Shown here piece by piece: positions 33,601 through 42,866 of a DNA stretch of 64,000 nt. The position numbers and the translations under genes are program-made. A model generated the notes under the pieces. It was not told the origin of the DNA, made no database searches, and was given only the letters and a program-made list of their open reading frames with translations. Each line of letters begins with the position of its first letter. Within the stretch, counting starts at the first letter, position 1. Where the stretch lies: contig NZ_JAQMWQ010000016.1 in assembly GCF_030403775.1 (NCBI RefSeq), positions 1-64,000 of the forward strand, given 5' to 3'. This DNA is from Paenibacillus sp. BSR1-1 (GTDB lineage Bacteria > Bacillota > Bacilli > Bacillales > Cytobacillaceae).

Positions 33601-35316
33601 ATGGAAGTAAACAAAAAAGAAATCATTCGTCTATTAGAAATGATTGCGATTTATATGGAATTAAAAGGCGAAAATACGTTTAAGGTATCGGCCTTTCGAA
33701 AAGCAGCAAATGCCTTGGAAACTGATGAACGCAGCTTAACAGAAATTGAGGACTTTACATCGATTTCGGGAATCGGCAAAGGTACTGCCGCTGTGATTGA
33801 TGAATACATAAAAGAGGGCTCCTCCTCTGTTTTAAAAGAGCTTAAAGAAGAAGTTCCAGCCGGATTGATTCCGCTGCTTCAGCTGCCGGGTCTTGGCGGG
33901 AAAAAGATCGCAAAACTCTATCAAGAGCTTGGAATCGAAGATGTCACAAGTCTAAAAGAGGCATGCGAGGCAGGAAAGGTTCAAGGTCTCGCCGGGTTTG
34001 GCAAAAAAACGGAAGAAAAAATTTTAAGTGCCATTGCTAATGTTGGCTCAAGACCGGAACGGCTTCCGCTTGCCTACATGCTCCCAGTGGCCGAGCAAAT
34101 TGAGGCAAGACTTTCGGAAATGACTGACATAGATCGATACTCAAGGGCCGGCAGCCTGCGCAGAATGCGGGAAACGATTAAGGACCTTGATTTTATAATT
34201 GGAACTCTAAATCCTGAATCAGTTCGACAGCAGCTGCTAGAATTGCCTTATATAAAAGAGGTCATTGGCGCGGGGGACACGAAGGTATCCTTAGTATTTG
34301 AACTAGAATATGATGTTTCCGCTGATTTTCGTTTGGTAAAACCCGAGGAATTTATCACTACCCTGCACCACTTTACAGGCTCAAAAGATCATAATGTCCG
34401 AATGAGACAGCTTGCAAAAGAACGCGGCGAAAAAATTAGTGAATACGGTGTTGAAAACGTAGAAACAGGAGAAATCCTCACCTTCTCATCCGAAGAAGAA
34501 TTTTTTAAGCATTTCGATCTCCCATTTATTCCACCGGAAGTTAGAGAGGACGGCAAGGAAGTCGAAACCTTTTCTCATAATCAAGAGTTAATCGAGCTTG
34601 AGGATATTAAAGGCGATCTTCATATGCATTCCACCTGGAGCGATGGTGCACACACGATTGAAGAAATGGCAGAAGCCTGCCGCAAGAGAGGCTATCAATA
34701 TTTGGCGATAACGGACCACTCGCAATATTTAAAAGTAGCGAATGGGCTGACGCCTGAAAGATTATTGAGGCAAAGAGAAGAAATTAAGAAATTAAATGAA
34801 AAGTATGATGACTTTCTTATTCTATCAGGTGTCGAGATGGATATTTTACCTGATGGAACCCTGGACTATGATGATGAGCTCCTTGCTGAGATGGATTTTG
34901 TCATCGCGTCCATCCATTCTGCTTTTTCCCAGCCGAGGGAAAAAATTATGGAGCGCCTGAAAACAGCCTTAACGAATGCTCATGTCGATTTGATAGCCCA
35001 TCCGACCGGCAGAAAAATTGGCCGCCGTGAAGGCTATGATGTGGATATCGATATGCTGATTGAGCTGGCAAAAGAAACGAAAACAGCGTTAGAATTAAAT
35101 GCGAACCCTAACCGGCTCGACCTGGCAGCCGAATACTTAAGAAAAGCCCAGGATGCAGGTGTTAAACTCCTCATTAATACTGATGCTCATATGGTCGATA
35201 CATTAAAGCATATGGCGATCGGCGTATCAGCCGCTAAAAAGGGCTGGATAAAAAAATCATCAGTGATCAACGCCCTTGATAGAAATGACCTGCTAGAATT
35301 TCTGCATAATAGATAA
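33601..35316 (+). CDS. polX: Family X DNA polymerase with PHP domain
   Basis: 571 residues from ATG 33601 (AGGCAGGTGG upstream; the longer frame from 33508 crosses the terminator). N-terminal 8-kDa/helix-hairpin-helix region (SISGIGKGTA, LPGLGGKKIAKL, GLAGFGKKTE), family X palm (AGSLRRMRETIKDLDFII, with the conserved metal Asp pair), and C-terminal PHP phosphoesterase domain (GDLHMHSTWSDG, AITDHSQYL, NTDAH), which gives 3'-5' exonuclease activity. Base-excision repair role. Upstream of mutS2 as in Bacillus. Confidence 0.96.
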   Translation: MEVNKKEIIRLLEMIAIYMELKGENTFKVSAFRKAANALETDERSLTEIEDFTSISGIGKGTAAVIDEYIKEGSSSVLKELKEEVPAGLIPLLQLPGLGGKKIAKLYQELGIEDVTSLKEACEAGKVQGLAGFGKKTEEKILSAIANVGSRPERLPLAYMLPVAEQIEARLSEMTDIDRYSRAGSLRRMRETIKDLDFIIGTLNPESVRQQLLELPYIKEVIGAGDTKVSLVFELEYDVSADFRLVKPEEFITTLHHFTGSKDHNVRMRQLAKERGEKISEYGVENVETGEILTFSSEEEFFKHFDLPFIPPEVREDGKEVETFSHNQELIELEDIKGDLHMHSTWSDGAHTIEEMAEACRKRGYQYLAITDHSQYLKVANGLTPERLLRQREEIKKLNEKYDDFLILSGVEMDILPDGTLDYDDELLAEMDFVIASIHSAFSQPREKIMERLKTALTNAHVDLIAHPTGRKIGRREGYDVDIDMLIELAKETKTALELNANPNRLDLAAEYLRKAQDAGVKLLINTDAHMVDTLKHMAIGVSAAKKGWIKKSSVINALDRNDLLEFLHNR

Positions 35317-35504
35317 GGCTCTTTTCGAAAACTTTGTTGCTTTTGGAACTTATTAAGGGTCATTTAAAAAAGTTTCAAGGCAATTTTCACAAATGTTCTT
35401 ACGAAAAGATGCTACGGAGAATCTAGTTATACGGGTTGATAAACTTATAAGAAAAACAACAATCTTTGCGAAAATAGCCATAGATAAAAAGGAGGCTCGA
35501 CCTC

Positions 35505-37862
35505 ATGCAAGATAAAGTTTTAAAAGTATTAGAATTCACAAAGGTGAGGGAGCAGCTGTTAGAACATGCTGCGTCTTCACTTGGTAAAGAGAAAATAAAG
35601 CACTTAGTGCCGTCAACTGATTTTGAAGAAGTCGTTAAGCTGCAGGCTGAAACGGATGAAGCGGCCACCGTTTTTCGGATTAAAGGAAATGTCCCGTTAT
35701 CCGGGATTCATGATATCCGTGCCCATATCAAACGCTCCGTCATTGGCGGCGTTTTAAGCCCGCATGAGTTGGTGCAAGTCGCCAGCACAATTCACGCCAG
35801 CAGGCAAATGAAGCGATTCATTGAGGAAATCGCAGAAGAACGAACGGAAATTCCGATTTTATTAGAGCAGGTTGACAGAATCATCCCGCTGACGAATCTT
35901 GAACAAGCGATTAAATATGCCATCGATGAAAGCGGCGAAGTTCTAGATGGTGCCAGTGAGCTGTTACGGTCTTTGCGAAGTCAGCTTCGATCCAATGAAA
36001 CACGGGTACGCGAAAAATTAGAAAGCATGATTCGCTCTTCAAGTGCTCAAAAGATGCTGTCCGATGCGATAATCACGATTCGGAATGACCGTTTTGTTAT
36101 TCCTGTTAAACAGGAATACCGCGGTCATTATGGCGGAATTATTCATGACCAAAGCTCGTCTGGACAAACGCTGTTTATCGAACCGCAGGTGATTGTTCAG
36201 CTAAATAATCAGCTGCAAGATATCCGCGTTAAGGAACAGCTTGAAATTGAACGGATTCTGACAGAGTTATCTGCGAAAACGGCTGAACATGAAAGTGAGC
36301 TTCAAGTAATCGTAAAGGTTCTGGCTAATTTAGATTTTATTTTTGCAAAGGCAAGGTACGGGAAAAAAATAAAAGCCACCATGCCCAACATGAATCATGA
36401 GGGAAGAATCTCATTATTTAAAGCGAGACATCCGTTAATTCCAATCGATGAAGTAGTAGCGAATGACATTATGCTTGGGAAAGATTTTACAACCATAGTT
36501 ATTACGGGTCCGAACACAGGAGGTAAAACGGTCACATTAAAAACACTTGGCTTATGTTCTCTAATGGCCCAGGCAGGACTGCAGGTTCCCGCGCAGGACG
36601 GATCTGAGCTTGCCGTTTTTGATGCTGTTTATGCCGATATTGGTGACGAACAGTCGATTGAGCAAAGCTTAAGTACGTTTTCCTCCCATATGGTGAACAT
36701 TGTCGATATCTTAAATAAAGTGGATTTTAATAGTCTTGTTTTGTTTGACGAACTTGGAGCAGGAACCGACCCTCAGGAAGGAGCGGCACTCGCCATCTCC
36801 ATCCTCGATGAAGTTCATAGAAGGGGAGCAAGAGTCATTGCCACCACCCATTACCCGGAATTAAAAGCTTATGGCTATAACCGGGAGGGAGTTCTCAATG
36901 CCAGTGTTGAGTTTAATGTCGAGACATTAAGCCCAACCTATAAACTCCTTTTAGGTGTACCGGGAAGAAGTAATGCATTTGAAATTTCTAAGAGACTTGG
37001 TCTTAACGACCGGGTAATCGAGGCCGCACGCTCGCATGTCAGCGAGGATACGAACCAAATTGATAAAATGATCGCCTCCCTAGAAGAGAGCAAGCGCAGA
37101 GCTGAAATCGAGCAGCAGGAAGCACGCGATTATTTAAAGCAAGCGGAAAAGCTTCATCAGGATTTGCAAAAGCAAATGATGGAGTTTTATGAGAAAAAAG
37201 ACTCGATGTTGGAAAAAGCCGCTGAAAAAGCCGGAGAGATTGTGGAAGAAGCAAAAAGTGAAGCAGACAAGGTTATCCGCGATCTTCGAAAAATGAGAAC
37301 AGAAAAGCATGCCGAAATAAAAGAGCATGAATTAATTGATGCCAGACGCCGCCTTGAAGGAGCGGCACCGGAAATAAAAAAATCTGAAAAACTCATCAAT
37401 AAGAAAACGAAAAAGGTTACCTACATGCCTGGGGATGAAGTAAAGGTTCTGACCTTTGATCAAAAAGGCATCCTCGTCGAAAAAGTGACGGACAACGAAT
37501 GGCAGGTCCAAATTGGCATTTTAAAGATGAAAGTGAAAGAAAAGGACATGGAATATTTGGGGACTCCGAAACAAGTAGAAACACGTCCGATGGCAATTGT
37601 AAAAGGCAGGGATTCCCATGTTAAACTGGAATTGGACCTGCGTGGTGAAAGGTATGAAGATGCCCTCCTGAAGGTAGAGAAATACATTGATGATGCCCTC
37701 TTGGCAAGTTATCCCCGCGTATCCATTATCCATGGTAAGGGTACGGGAGCATTAAGGCAGGGGGTTCAAGAGTATTTAAGGAACCATCGTTCTGTTAAGA
37801 AAATCCGCTTTGGAGAAGCCGGGGAAGGCGGGTCAGGCGTCACCGTCGTTGAATTTAAATAA
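35505..37862 (+). CDS. mutS2: Endonuclease MutS2
   Basis: 785 residues. MutS-type core with Walker [10 protein letters not shown] (about 330-340) and Walker [17 protein letters not shown], long coiled coil (about 515-625), KOW-like segment and C-terminal Smr nuclease domain (about 705-785, [12 protein letters not shown] ... [10 protein letters not shown]). The family suppresses recombination and, in B. subtilis, rescues collided ribosomes. It lacks the mismatch-recognition domain, as expected. Confidence 0.97.
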   Translation: MQDKVLKVLEFTKVREQLLEHAASSLGKEKIKHLVPSTDFEEVVKLQAETDEAATVFRIKGNVPLSGIHDIRAHIKRSVIGGVLSPHELVQVASTIHASRQMKRFIEEIAEERTEIPILLEQVDRIIPLTNLEQAIKYAIDESGEVLDGASELLRSLRSQLRSNETRVREKLESMIRSSSAQKMLSDAIITIRNDRFVIPVKQEYRGHYGGIIHDQSSSGQTLFIEPQVIVQLNNQLQDIRVKEQLEIERILTELSAKTAEHESELQVIVKVLANLDFIFAKARYGKKIKATMPNMNHEGRISLFKARHPLIPIDEVVANDIMLGKDFTTIVITGPNTGGKTVTLKTLGLCSLMAQAGLQVPAQDGSELAVFDAVYADIGDEQSIEQSLSTFSSHMVNIVDILNKVDFNSLVLFDELGAGTDPQEGAALAISILDEVHRRGARVIATTHYPELKAYGYNREGVLNASVEFNVETLSPTYKLLLGVPGRSNAFEISKRLGLNDRVIEAARSHVSEDTNQIDKMIASLEESKRRAEIEQQEARDYLKQAEKLHQDLQKQMMEFYEKKDSMLEKAAEKAGEIVEEAKSEADKVIRDLRKMRTEKHAEIKEHELIDARRRLEGAAPEIKKSEKLINKKTKKVTYMPGDEVKVLTFDQKGILVEKVTDNEWQVQIGILKMKVKEKDMEYLGTPKQVETRPMAIVKGRDSHVKLELDLRGERYEDALLKVEKYIDDALLASYPRVSIIHGKGTGALRQGVQEYLRNHRSVKKIRFGEAGEGGSGVTVVEFK

Positions 37863-37880
37863 TGTCCGGGGAGAATGGCA

Positions 37881-38288
37881 ATGGACCAGTTTTGGGAAAA
37901 CGAGTATATTCAAATAGCTGCTTATTATAGTGTAGTCATTTTGTGTATGATTGTCTTTTTAGCCATTTTTGAGGCTGTAACGAAATACAAAAATTGGGAA
38001 GAAATCAAAAAGGGGAATGTCGCCGTGGCGATGGCTACAGGAGGGAAAATATTTGGCGTTGCCAATATTTTTCGTCACACGATTGAACACAACTCTTCCG
38101 TGCTGAATATGGTTGGCTGGGGTGTTTACGGATTTGTCTTGCTATTGGCCGGCTATTTTATCTTTGAATTTTTAACACCCAAATTTAAAATTGACGACGA
38201 AATTCAAAATGATAACCGGGCAGTTGGTTTGATTTCGATGATCATTTCGATTGGATTGTCGTATGTGATTGGTGCAGGAATTTCGTAA
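37881..38288 (+). CDS. yshE: DUF350 membrane protein YshE
   Basis: 135 residues from ATG 37881, 7 nt after GGGGAG (ATG 37875 is too close). Four predicted membrane helices and the DUF350 segment GNVAVAMATGGKIFGVANIFRHTIEH. Function unknown. Follows mutS2 as in B. subtilis. Confidence 0.9.
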   Translation: MDQFWENEYIQIAAYYSVVILCMIVFLAIFEAVTKYKNWEEIKKGNVAVAMATGGKIFGVANIFRHTIEHNSSVLNMVGWGVYGFVLLLAGYFIFEFLTPKFKIDDEIQNDNRAVGLISMIISIGLSYVIGAGIS

Positions 38289-38302
38289 GGGGAGAATGAA
38301 CA

Positions 38303-38383
38303 GTGGAGACATTAGCTAAGGTACTTCTCGGATTATGCGGCTTGTTTTTGCTAATCGGTGTCATATATCTTGTTTTCTTTTAA
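38303..38383 (+). CDS. Possible 26-residue single-pass membrane peptide
   Basis: GTG 38303 follows GGGGAG (38289-38294) and opens a 26-codon frame ending TAA 38381-38383. The product (ETLAKVLLGLCGLFLL...) is one hydrophobic helix with a short polar start. It begins 14 nt after yshE and would be co-transcribed with it. Only the ribosome site, position and composition support it. Confidence 0.4.
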   Translation: METLAKVLLGLCGLFLLIGVIYLVFF

Positions 38384-38403
38384 TTAGGCTGTGAAAAATA
38401 CCT

Positions 38404-38527
38404 TTGTTGATTTTTTAACACTGTTGATTGGAGTGGAAGGCGCGAAGACTCCTGCGGGAGTACGGGGTCTCCCCGGCACGCCTGCGAACCGCACGCGCCT
38501 GGAGCGCAAATCAACAGCCTAGTTTAA
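38404..38527. repeat. Dispersed GC-rich intergenic repeat, short copy
   Basis: Core from CTGTTGATTGGAG (38421) to AATCAACAG (ending 38517). It shares both ends, the TTGTTGAT lead-in and the CTCCTGCGGGAGTACGG block with the copy at 12434-12592, but the core is 97 bp instead of 133 bp, with the middle shortened. Non-coding. Confidence 0.8.
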
Positions 38528-38543
38528 CAGAGCCTTTAATTAA

Positions 38544-38580
38544 AATCATCGCTGAACAAGCTTCAGCGGTGATTTTTTTT
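38544..38580 (+). terminator. Strong intrinsic terminator before lcfA
   Basis: A 13-bp stem (38544-38556 with 38562-38574) with 5-nt loop and eight T residues. It ends the mutS2-yshE unit beyond the repeat. Confidence 0.9.
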
Positions 38581-38593
38581 GGCCTGCCTTCAA

Positions 38594-38622
38594 TTGTTAA
38601 TTGTGAAATACTGTATTATAAT
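38594..38622 (+). promoter_or_regulatory. Sigma-A promoter of lcfA
   Basis: TTGTTA (38594-38599), 17-nt spacer, TATAAT (38617-38622). No FadR-type palindrome is visible around it. Confidence 0.65.
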
Positions 38623-38677
38623 AGAATAAGAAATAAGAATATTTTTAATTATTTTTCAAATAAGGAGGTTTATTATT

Positions 38678-40381
38678 GTGGAGTCCAAACCATGGCTGGC
38701 TCTTTATCCAAAGGAAATTCCTGCCACTATTGAATACTCCTCAGAATCCGTACAAACATATTTAGTCAATGCTGCCAAGCACTATCCAGATAAGATTGCC
38801 GTTCATTTTATGGGGAAAGATATGACCTATAAACAGCTTTATGAAGATGCCCTAAAATTTGCCGGTTACCTCCAGGAAAAACTTGGTATTACAAAAAGTG
38901 ACCGAGTTGCGATCATGCTGCCCAATACTCCTCAGGCAGTTATTTGTTATTTTGGAATATTAATGGCTGGTGGAATCGTCGTTCAAACCAACCCGCTATA
39001 TACAGAGCGAGAGCTGGAATATCAAATGAAAGATTCCGGTGCTAAAGCAATCATCACACTAGACATCCTCTATCCACGAGTTTCAAAAGTAATGCCGCAA
39101 ACGGATTTGCAGCATATTATTGTAACCGCCATCAAAGACTATCTCCCATTTCCCAAAAATCTCGTTTATCCTTTCATCCAGAAAAAACAATATGGAATTG
39201 TCGTCAATGTTAAGCATGATGGAAGCACCCACCTGCTTACGGAAATAGTAAAAATGAAGCCCAAAAAACTAACCAGCTATGAGCTGAATGTAGAAGAGGA
39301 CTTGGCTTTACTGCAATATACAGGCGGAACTACTGGTTCACCGAAGGGGGTCATGCTAACCCACAAAAATCTAATTTCGAATACAACCATGAGCGAGAAG
39401 TGGATATACAAGTGCAAACCTGGGCAAGAAAGTCTTTTGGCCATCGTCCCATTTTTCCATGTCTATGGAATGACTGTATGTATGTTACTATCCATCAAGA
39501 TGGCCTGTAAATTGATCCTGCTTCCTAAATTTGATACGCTGACAACATTAAAAACAATTCAAAAACAGCGGCCAACCCTTTTTCCAGGAGCTCCAACCAT
39601 TTACATCGGTTTATTAAACCATCCAGATTTAAAAAAATATGATTTATCGTCTATTGCAGCTTGCATCAGCGGGTCAGCTCCGCTTCCGCTGGAAGTACAG
39701 GAGAACTTCGAGAAGGTTACAGGAGGAAAACTGGTTGAAGGTTATGGTTTATCAGAAGCATCCCCGGTTACCCATTCCAACTTCTTATGGGACGTTGAAA
39801 GAGTTAAGGGCAGCATAGGTGTCCCATATCCTGATACGGATGCAAAAGTTGTTTCAACGGATACCGGTGAACCAATGCAAATAAAGGAAATTGGCGAAAT
39901 CGTCATCAAAGGCCCCCAAATCATGAAAGGCTACTGGAATCGTCCTGAAGAAACAGCCGAAGTCTTAAAGGATGGCTGGCTCTATACAGGCGATCTTGGC
40001 TATATGGATGAACAAGGCTATTTTTATGTTGTCGACCGGAAAAAAGATATGATAATCGCGGGCGGATATAATATTTATCCCCGTGAGATCGAAGAGGTGC
40101 TGTATGAGCACCCTGATGTACTCGAAGCGGTTGCTGCGGGGGTTTCTGACCCATATCGAGGGGAAACCGTTAAGGCTTATATTGTTTTAAAAGAAGGTTC
40201 AAGGGTTACCCCTGAAGAAATGAACCAATTTGCCAGAAAATTTTTAGCCGCTTATAAAGCGCCACGCTTGTATGAATTTAGAAAAGAATTGCCAAAATCG
40301 GCTGTTGGAAAAATTTTAAGAAGAATGCTGGTGGAGGAAGAGAAACAAAAAATAGAAGAAGAAAATAAAAAACAAGCTTAG
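38678..40381 (+). CDS. lcfA: Long-chain fatty-acid-CoA ligase
   Basis: 567 residues from GTG 38678 behind AAGGAGG. ANL-superfamily enzyme with the AMP-binding P-loop YTGGTTGSPKGV (about 214-225), GYGLSEASPVTH, YTGDLG and the C-terminal lysine motif PKSAVGKILRR. It activates fatty acids for beta-oxidation. First gene of lcfA-fadR-fadB-etfB-etfA, as in B. subtilis. Confidence 0.96.
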   Translation: MESKPWLALYPKEIPATIEYSSESVQTYLVNAAKHYPDKIAVHFMGKDMTYKQLYEDALKFAGYLQEKLGITKSDRVAIMLPNTPQAVICYFGILMAGGIVVQTNPLYTERELEYQMKDSGAKAIITLDILYPRVSKVMPQTDLQHIIVTAIKDYLPFPKNLVYPFIQKKQYGIVVNVKHDGSTHLLTEIVKMKPKKLTSYELNVEEDLALLQYTGGTTGSPKGVMLTHKNLISNTTMSEKWIYKCKPGQESLLAIVPFFHVYGMTVCMLLSIKMACKLILLPKFDTLTTLKTIQKQRPTLFPGAPTIYIGLLNHPDLKKYDLSSIAACISGSAPLPLEVQENFEKVTGGKLVEGYGLSEASPVTHSNFLWDVERVKGSIGVPYPDTDAKVVSTDTGEPMQIKEIGEIVIKGPQIMKGYWNRPEETAEVLKDGWLYTGDLGYMDEQGYFYVVDRKKDMIIAGGYNIYPREIEEVLYEHPDVLEAVAAGVSDPYRGETVKAYIVLKEGSRVTPEEMNQFARKFLAAYKAPRLYEFRKELPKSAVGKILRRMLVEEEKQKIEEENKKQA

Positions 40382-40447
40382 AAGTATTTTTTTTTGAAAG
40401 TTAAGGCTTGTCTAAAAAATAATCTCGAGAAGTCTATTCAGTAGTTC

Positions 40448-40476
40448 TTGACAGAAGTACATATAAAAATTATTAT
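40448..40476 (+). promoter_or_regulatory. Sigma-A promoter of fadR
   Basis: TTGACA (40448-40453), 17-nt spacer, TATTAT (40471-40476). The FadR palindrome covers the predicted start site. Confidence 0.7.
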
Positions 40477-40480
40477 TAAA

Positions 40481-40504
40481 ATATGAATGATGATTCATTC
40501 ATAT
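40481..40504. promoter_or_regulatory. FadR operator
   Basis: A palindrome with perfect 7-nt arms TGAATGA/TCATTCA (40484-40501), extended by ATA/TAT on the flanks. The arms match the B. subtilis FadR consensus. It lies just after the -10 of the fadR promoter, so FadR would repress its own gene and fadB-etfBA until long-chain acyl-CoA binds. Confidence 0.88.
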
Positions 40505-40557
40505 TTTTCTTTTTACTTACTTAGACTATATCAGTTTTCTTCAAAGGGGGGATAGCA

Positions 40558-41142
40558 TTGAAAAAAAGCAAGCCAAAGTATATGCAAATCATTGATGCAG
40601 CAGTCATAGCCATTGCTGAAAATGGCTACCACCAAACGCAGGTTTCAAAAATTGCGAAACAGGCAGGAGTGGCTGACGGCACCATTTATCTCTATTTCAA
40701 AAACAAGGAAGACATCCTTATCTCTCTCTTTGAAGAAAAAATGGGTTATTTCGTTGAAAAAATAGAAGAAAAAATTGCAGGAAAAACAACAGCGGCAGAG
40801 AAATTATTAATGATGGTAGAAACTCATTTCCAAGCGTTATCTGATGATCATCACTGGGCAATTGTAACTCAATTGGAATTACGCCAATCCAATAAAGAAC
40901 TCCGTTTACGGATAAATGATGTTCTTAAAGGCTATTTGCAGGTGATCGATAAGATCCTTATTGAAGGAAAAGAAACTGGAGAGTTTTCAAGCGACCTCGA
41001 TGTTCGTCTTGCCAGGCAAATGATTTTCGGTACGATTGATGAAACCGTTACATCCTGGGTGATGAATGAAGAAAGGTATGATTTGAAGGCATTAGCAGCC
41101 CCAGTCCATCGTCTTCTGATTAATGGCTGCGGAATCCGGTAG
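40558..41142 (+). CDS. fadR: TetR-family fatty-acid regulator FadR
   Basis: 194 residues, the same length as B. subtilis FadR. TTG start at 40558 behind AAGGGGGGAT. N-terminal TetR helix-turn-helix (about 10-55, AGVADGTIYLYFKNKEDI) and C-terminal acyl-CoA-binding helices. Represses beta-oxidation genes. Confidence 0.95.
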   Translation: MKKSKPKYMQIIDAAVIAIAENGYHQTQVSKIAKQAGVADGTIYLYFKNKEDILISLFEEKMGYFVEKIEEKIAGKTTAAEKLLMMVETHFQALSDDHHWAIVTQLELRQSNKELRLRINDVLKGYLQVIDKILIEGKETGEFSSDLDVRLARQMIFGTIDETVTSWVMNEERYDLKALAAPVHRLLINGCGIR

Positions 41143-41163
41143 TTTAAGTTAGGAGGGGAATTA

Positions 41164-41937
41164 ATGGAATATTTAAAATGGTCTCATGAGGACAGTATCG
41201 CTACTATTACTTTGGAACGTCCTCCGGCAAATGCCCTTTCATCAGGTCTATTAAGGGAACTTTCTGCCGTACTGGATGAAATCGAACCAAACCGTGAAAT
41301 TAGAGCTGTGGTCATTCATGGGGAAGGGCGTTTTTTCTCAGCAGGTGCTGATATTAAAGAATTTACCACAGTAACTTCTTCCGAGGACTTTTCTAAACTG
41401 GGACAGTTTGGACAAGATTTGTTTGATCGGATGGAAAAGTTCCCAAAACCGATTATTGCAGCGATTCACGGTGCAGCCCTTGGCGGAGGTTTAGAGCTTG
41501 CAATGGCTTGTCATATTCGTTACGTCAGTGAAACAGCTAAACTTGGTCTTCCTGAGCTGCAATTAGGGTTAATCCCAGGATTCGCAGGCACACAACGACT
41601 GCCTAAATATGTAGGTGTGGCAAGAGCAGCCGAAATGATGTTCACCTCTGAGCCTATCACTGGATTGGAAGCGGCCCAATATGGCTTAGCAAACCGTGCA
41701 TTCCCAGAGAGTGAGGTTTTGGAGCAGGCTTATAAATTGGCTAAAAAAATTGCCAAGAAAAGCCCAGGATCCATTAAAGCAAGTATCGAGCTTTTAAACT
41801 ATGCTAAAACAGAAGAGTTCTATCAAGGTACAAAAAGAGAAAGTGAACTTTTTGGCAAAGTGTTTGTCTCCAATGATGCTAAAGAAGGCATCCAAGCCTT
41901 CATTGAAAAAAGAGAGCCTCATTTTAAGGGTGAATAG
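41164..41937 (+). CDS. fadB: Enoyl-CoA hydratase
   Basis: 257 residues. Crotonase fold with oxyanion-hole motifs FSAGADIKEF (about 59-68) and HGAALGGGLELAMAC, and catalytic Glu in LPELQLGLIPGFAGTQ. Hydrates trans-2-enoyl-CoA in beta-oxidation. 21 nt after fadR. Confidence 0.94.
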   Translation: MEYLKWSHEDSIATITLERPPANALSSGLLRELSAVLDEIEPNREIRAVVIHGEGRFFSAGADIKEFTTVTSSEDFSKLGQFGQDLFDRMEKFPKPIIAAIHGAALGGGLELAMACHIRYVSETAKLGLPELQLGLIPGFAGTQRLPKYVGVARAAEMMFTSEPITGLEAAQYGLANRAFPESEVLEQAYKLAKKIAKKSPGSIKASIELLNYAKTEEFYQGTKRESELFGKVFVSNDAKEGIQAFIEKREPHFKGE

Positions 41938-42053
41938 GCTTCCATAATCTTGGGCTTGACCCATCAAGAAGCTTTTTATAAAATTTTTTTGAAGACAATT
42001 TTCTTAATCTTTCAAACTGAGCGAATGCTCGAAATTTAACTAGGAGGGTAACC

Positions 42054-42827
42054 ATGAACATTTATGTATTAATGAAAAGAACCTTTGATACTGAAGAAAA
42101 AATTGCGATCTCCGGCGGAAAAATCAATGAGGATGGTGCTGAATTTATCATCAATCCTTATGATGAATATGCCATTGAAGAAGCAATCCAAGTTCGCGAT
42201 GCTAATGGCGGAGAAGTAACGGTTATCTCTGTAGGCAATGAAGAAACAGAAAAGCAATTGCGTACTGCACTTGCGATGGGTGCTGATAAAGCTGTCCTTA
42301 TTAATACAGAAGACGATGTTGAAAACGGTGATCAATTTACAACTGCAAAAATTCTTGCTGAATACTTAAAGGATAAAAATGCTGATTTAATCCTTGGAGG
42401 AAACGTGGCAATTGATGGCGGTTCTGGTCAAGTAGGTCCGCGTGTTGCGGAACTTTTAAACATTCCTTATGTAACAACGATTACAAAGCTTGAAATCGAT
42501 GGTACAAATGTAACTGTTACCCGTGACGTTGAAGGGGATTCCGAAGTAATCGAAACAAGCCTTCCACTATTAGTTACAGCGCAGCAAGGTCTAAATGAGC
42601 CGCGTTATCCTTCTTTACCAGGAATCATGAAAGCTAAGAAAAAGCCGCTTGATGAATTAGAATTGGATGACCTCGATCTTGAAGAAGATGATGTGGAGGC
42701 AAAAACAAAAACAATTGAAATCTACCTGCCAGCGAAAAAAGAAGCAGGAAAGGTTTTATCCGGCGATTTGAATGATCAGGTTAAAGAACTGGTTCACCTA
42801 CTTCATACTGAAGCAAAAGTAATTTAA
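42054..42827 (+). CDS. etfB: Electron transfer flavoprotein beta subunit
   Basis: 257 residues, beginning MNIYVLMKRTFDTEEKI, with the family segment VATxxGLNEPRYPSLPGIMKAKKKP (about 180-200 region). Binds AMP structurally; carries electrons from acyl-CoA dehydrogenases with EtfA. Ribosome site TAGGAGGG. Confidence 0.96.
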   Translation: MNIYVLMKRTFDTEEKIAISGGKINEDGAEFIINPYDEYAIEEAIQVRDANGGEVTVISVGNEETEKQLRTALAMGADKAVLINTEDDVENGDQFTTAKILAEYLKDKNADLILGGNVAIDGGSGQVGPRVAELLNIPYVTTITKLEIDGTNVTVTRDVEGDSEVIETSLPLLVTAQQGLNEPRYPSLPGIMKAKKKPLDELELDDLDLEEDDVEAKTKTIEIYLPAKKEAGKVLSGDLNDQVKELVHLLHTEAKVI

Positions 42828-42866
42828 TCGAAATTTCATAAAAATTGTTTGCAGGAGGGAAATGGA

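Noticed and set aside
35317-35504. Regulatory element between polX and mutS2
   Set aside because: Only AT-rich sequence and a ribosome site are seen; no convincing hairpin or promoter.
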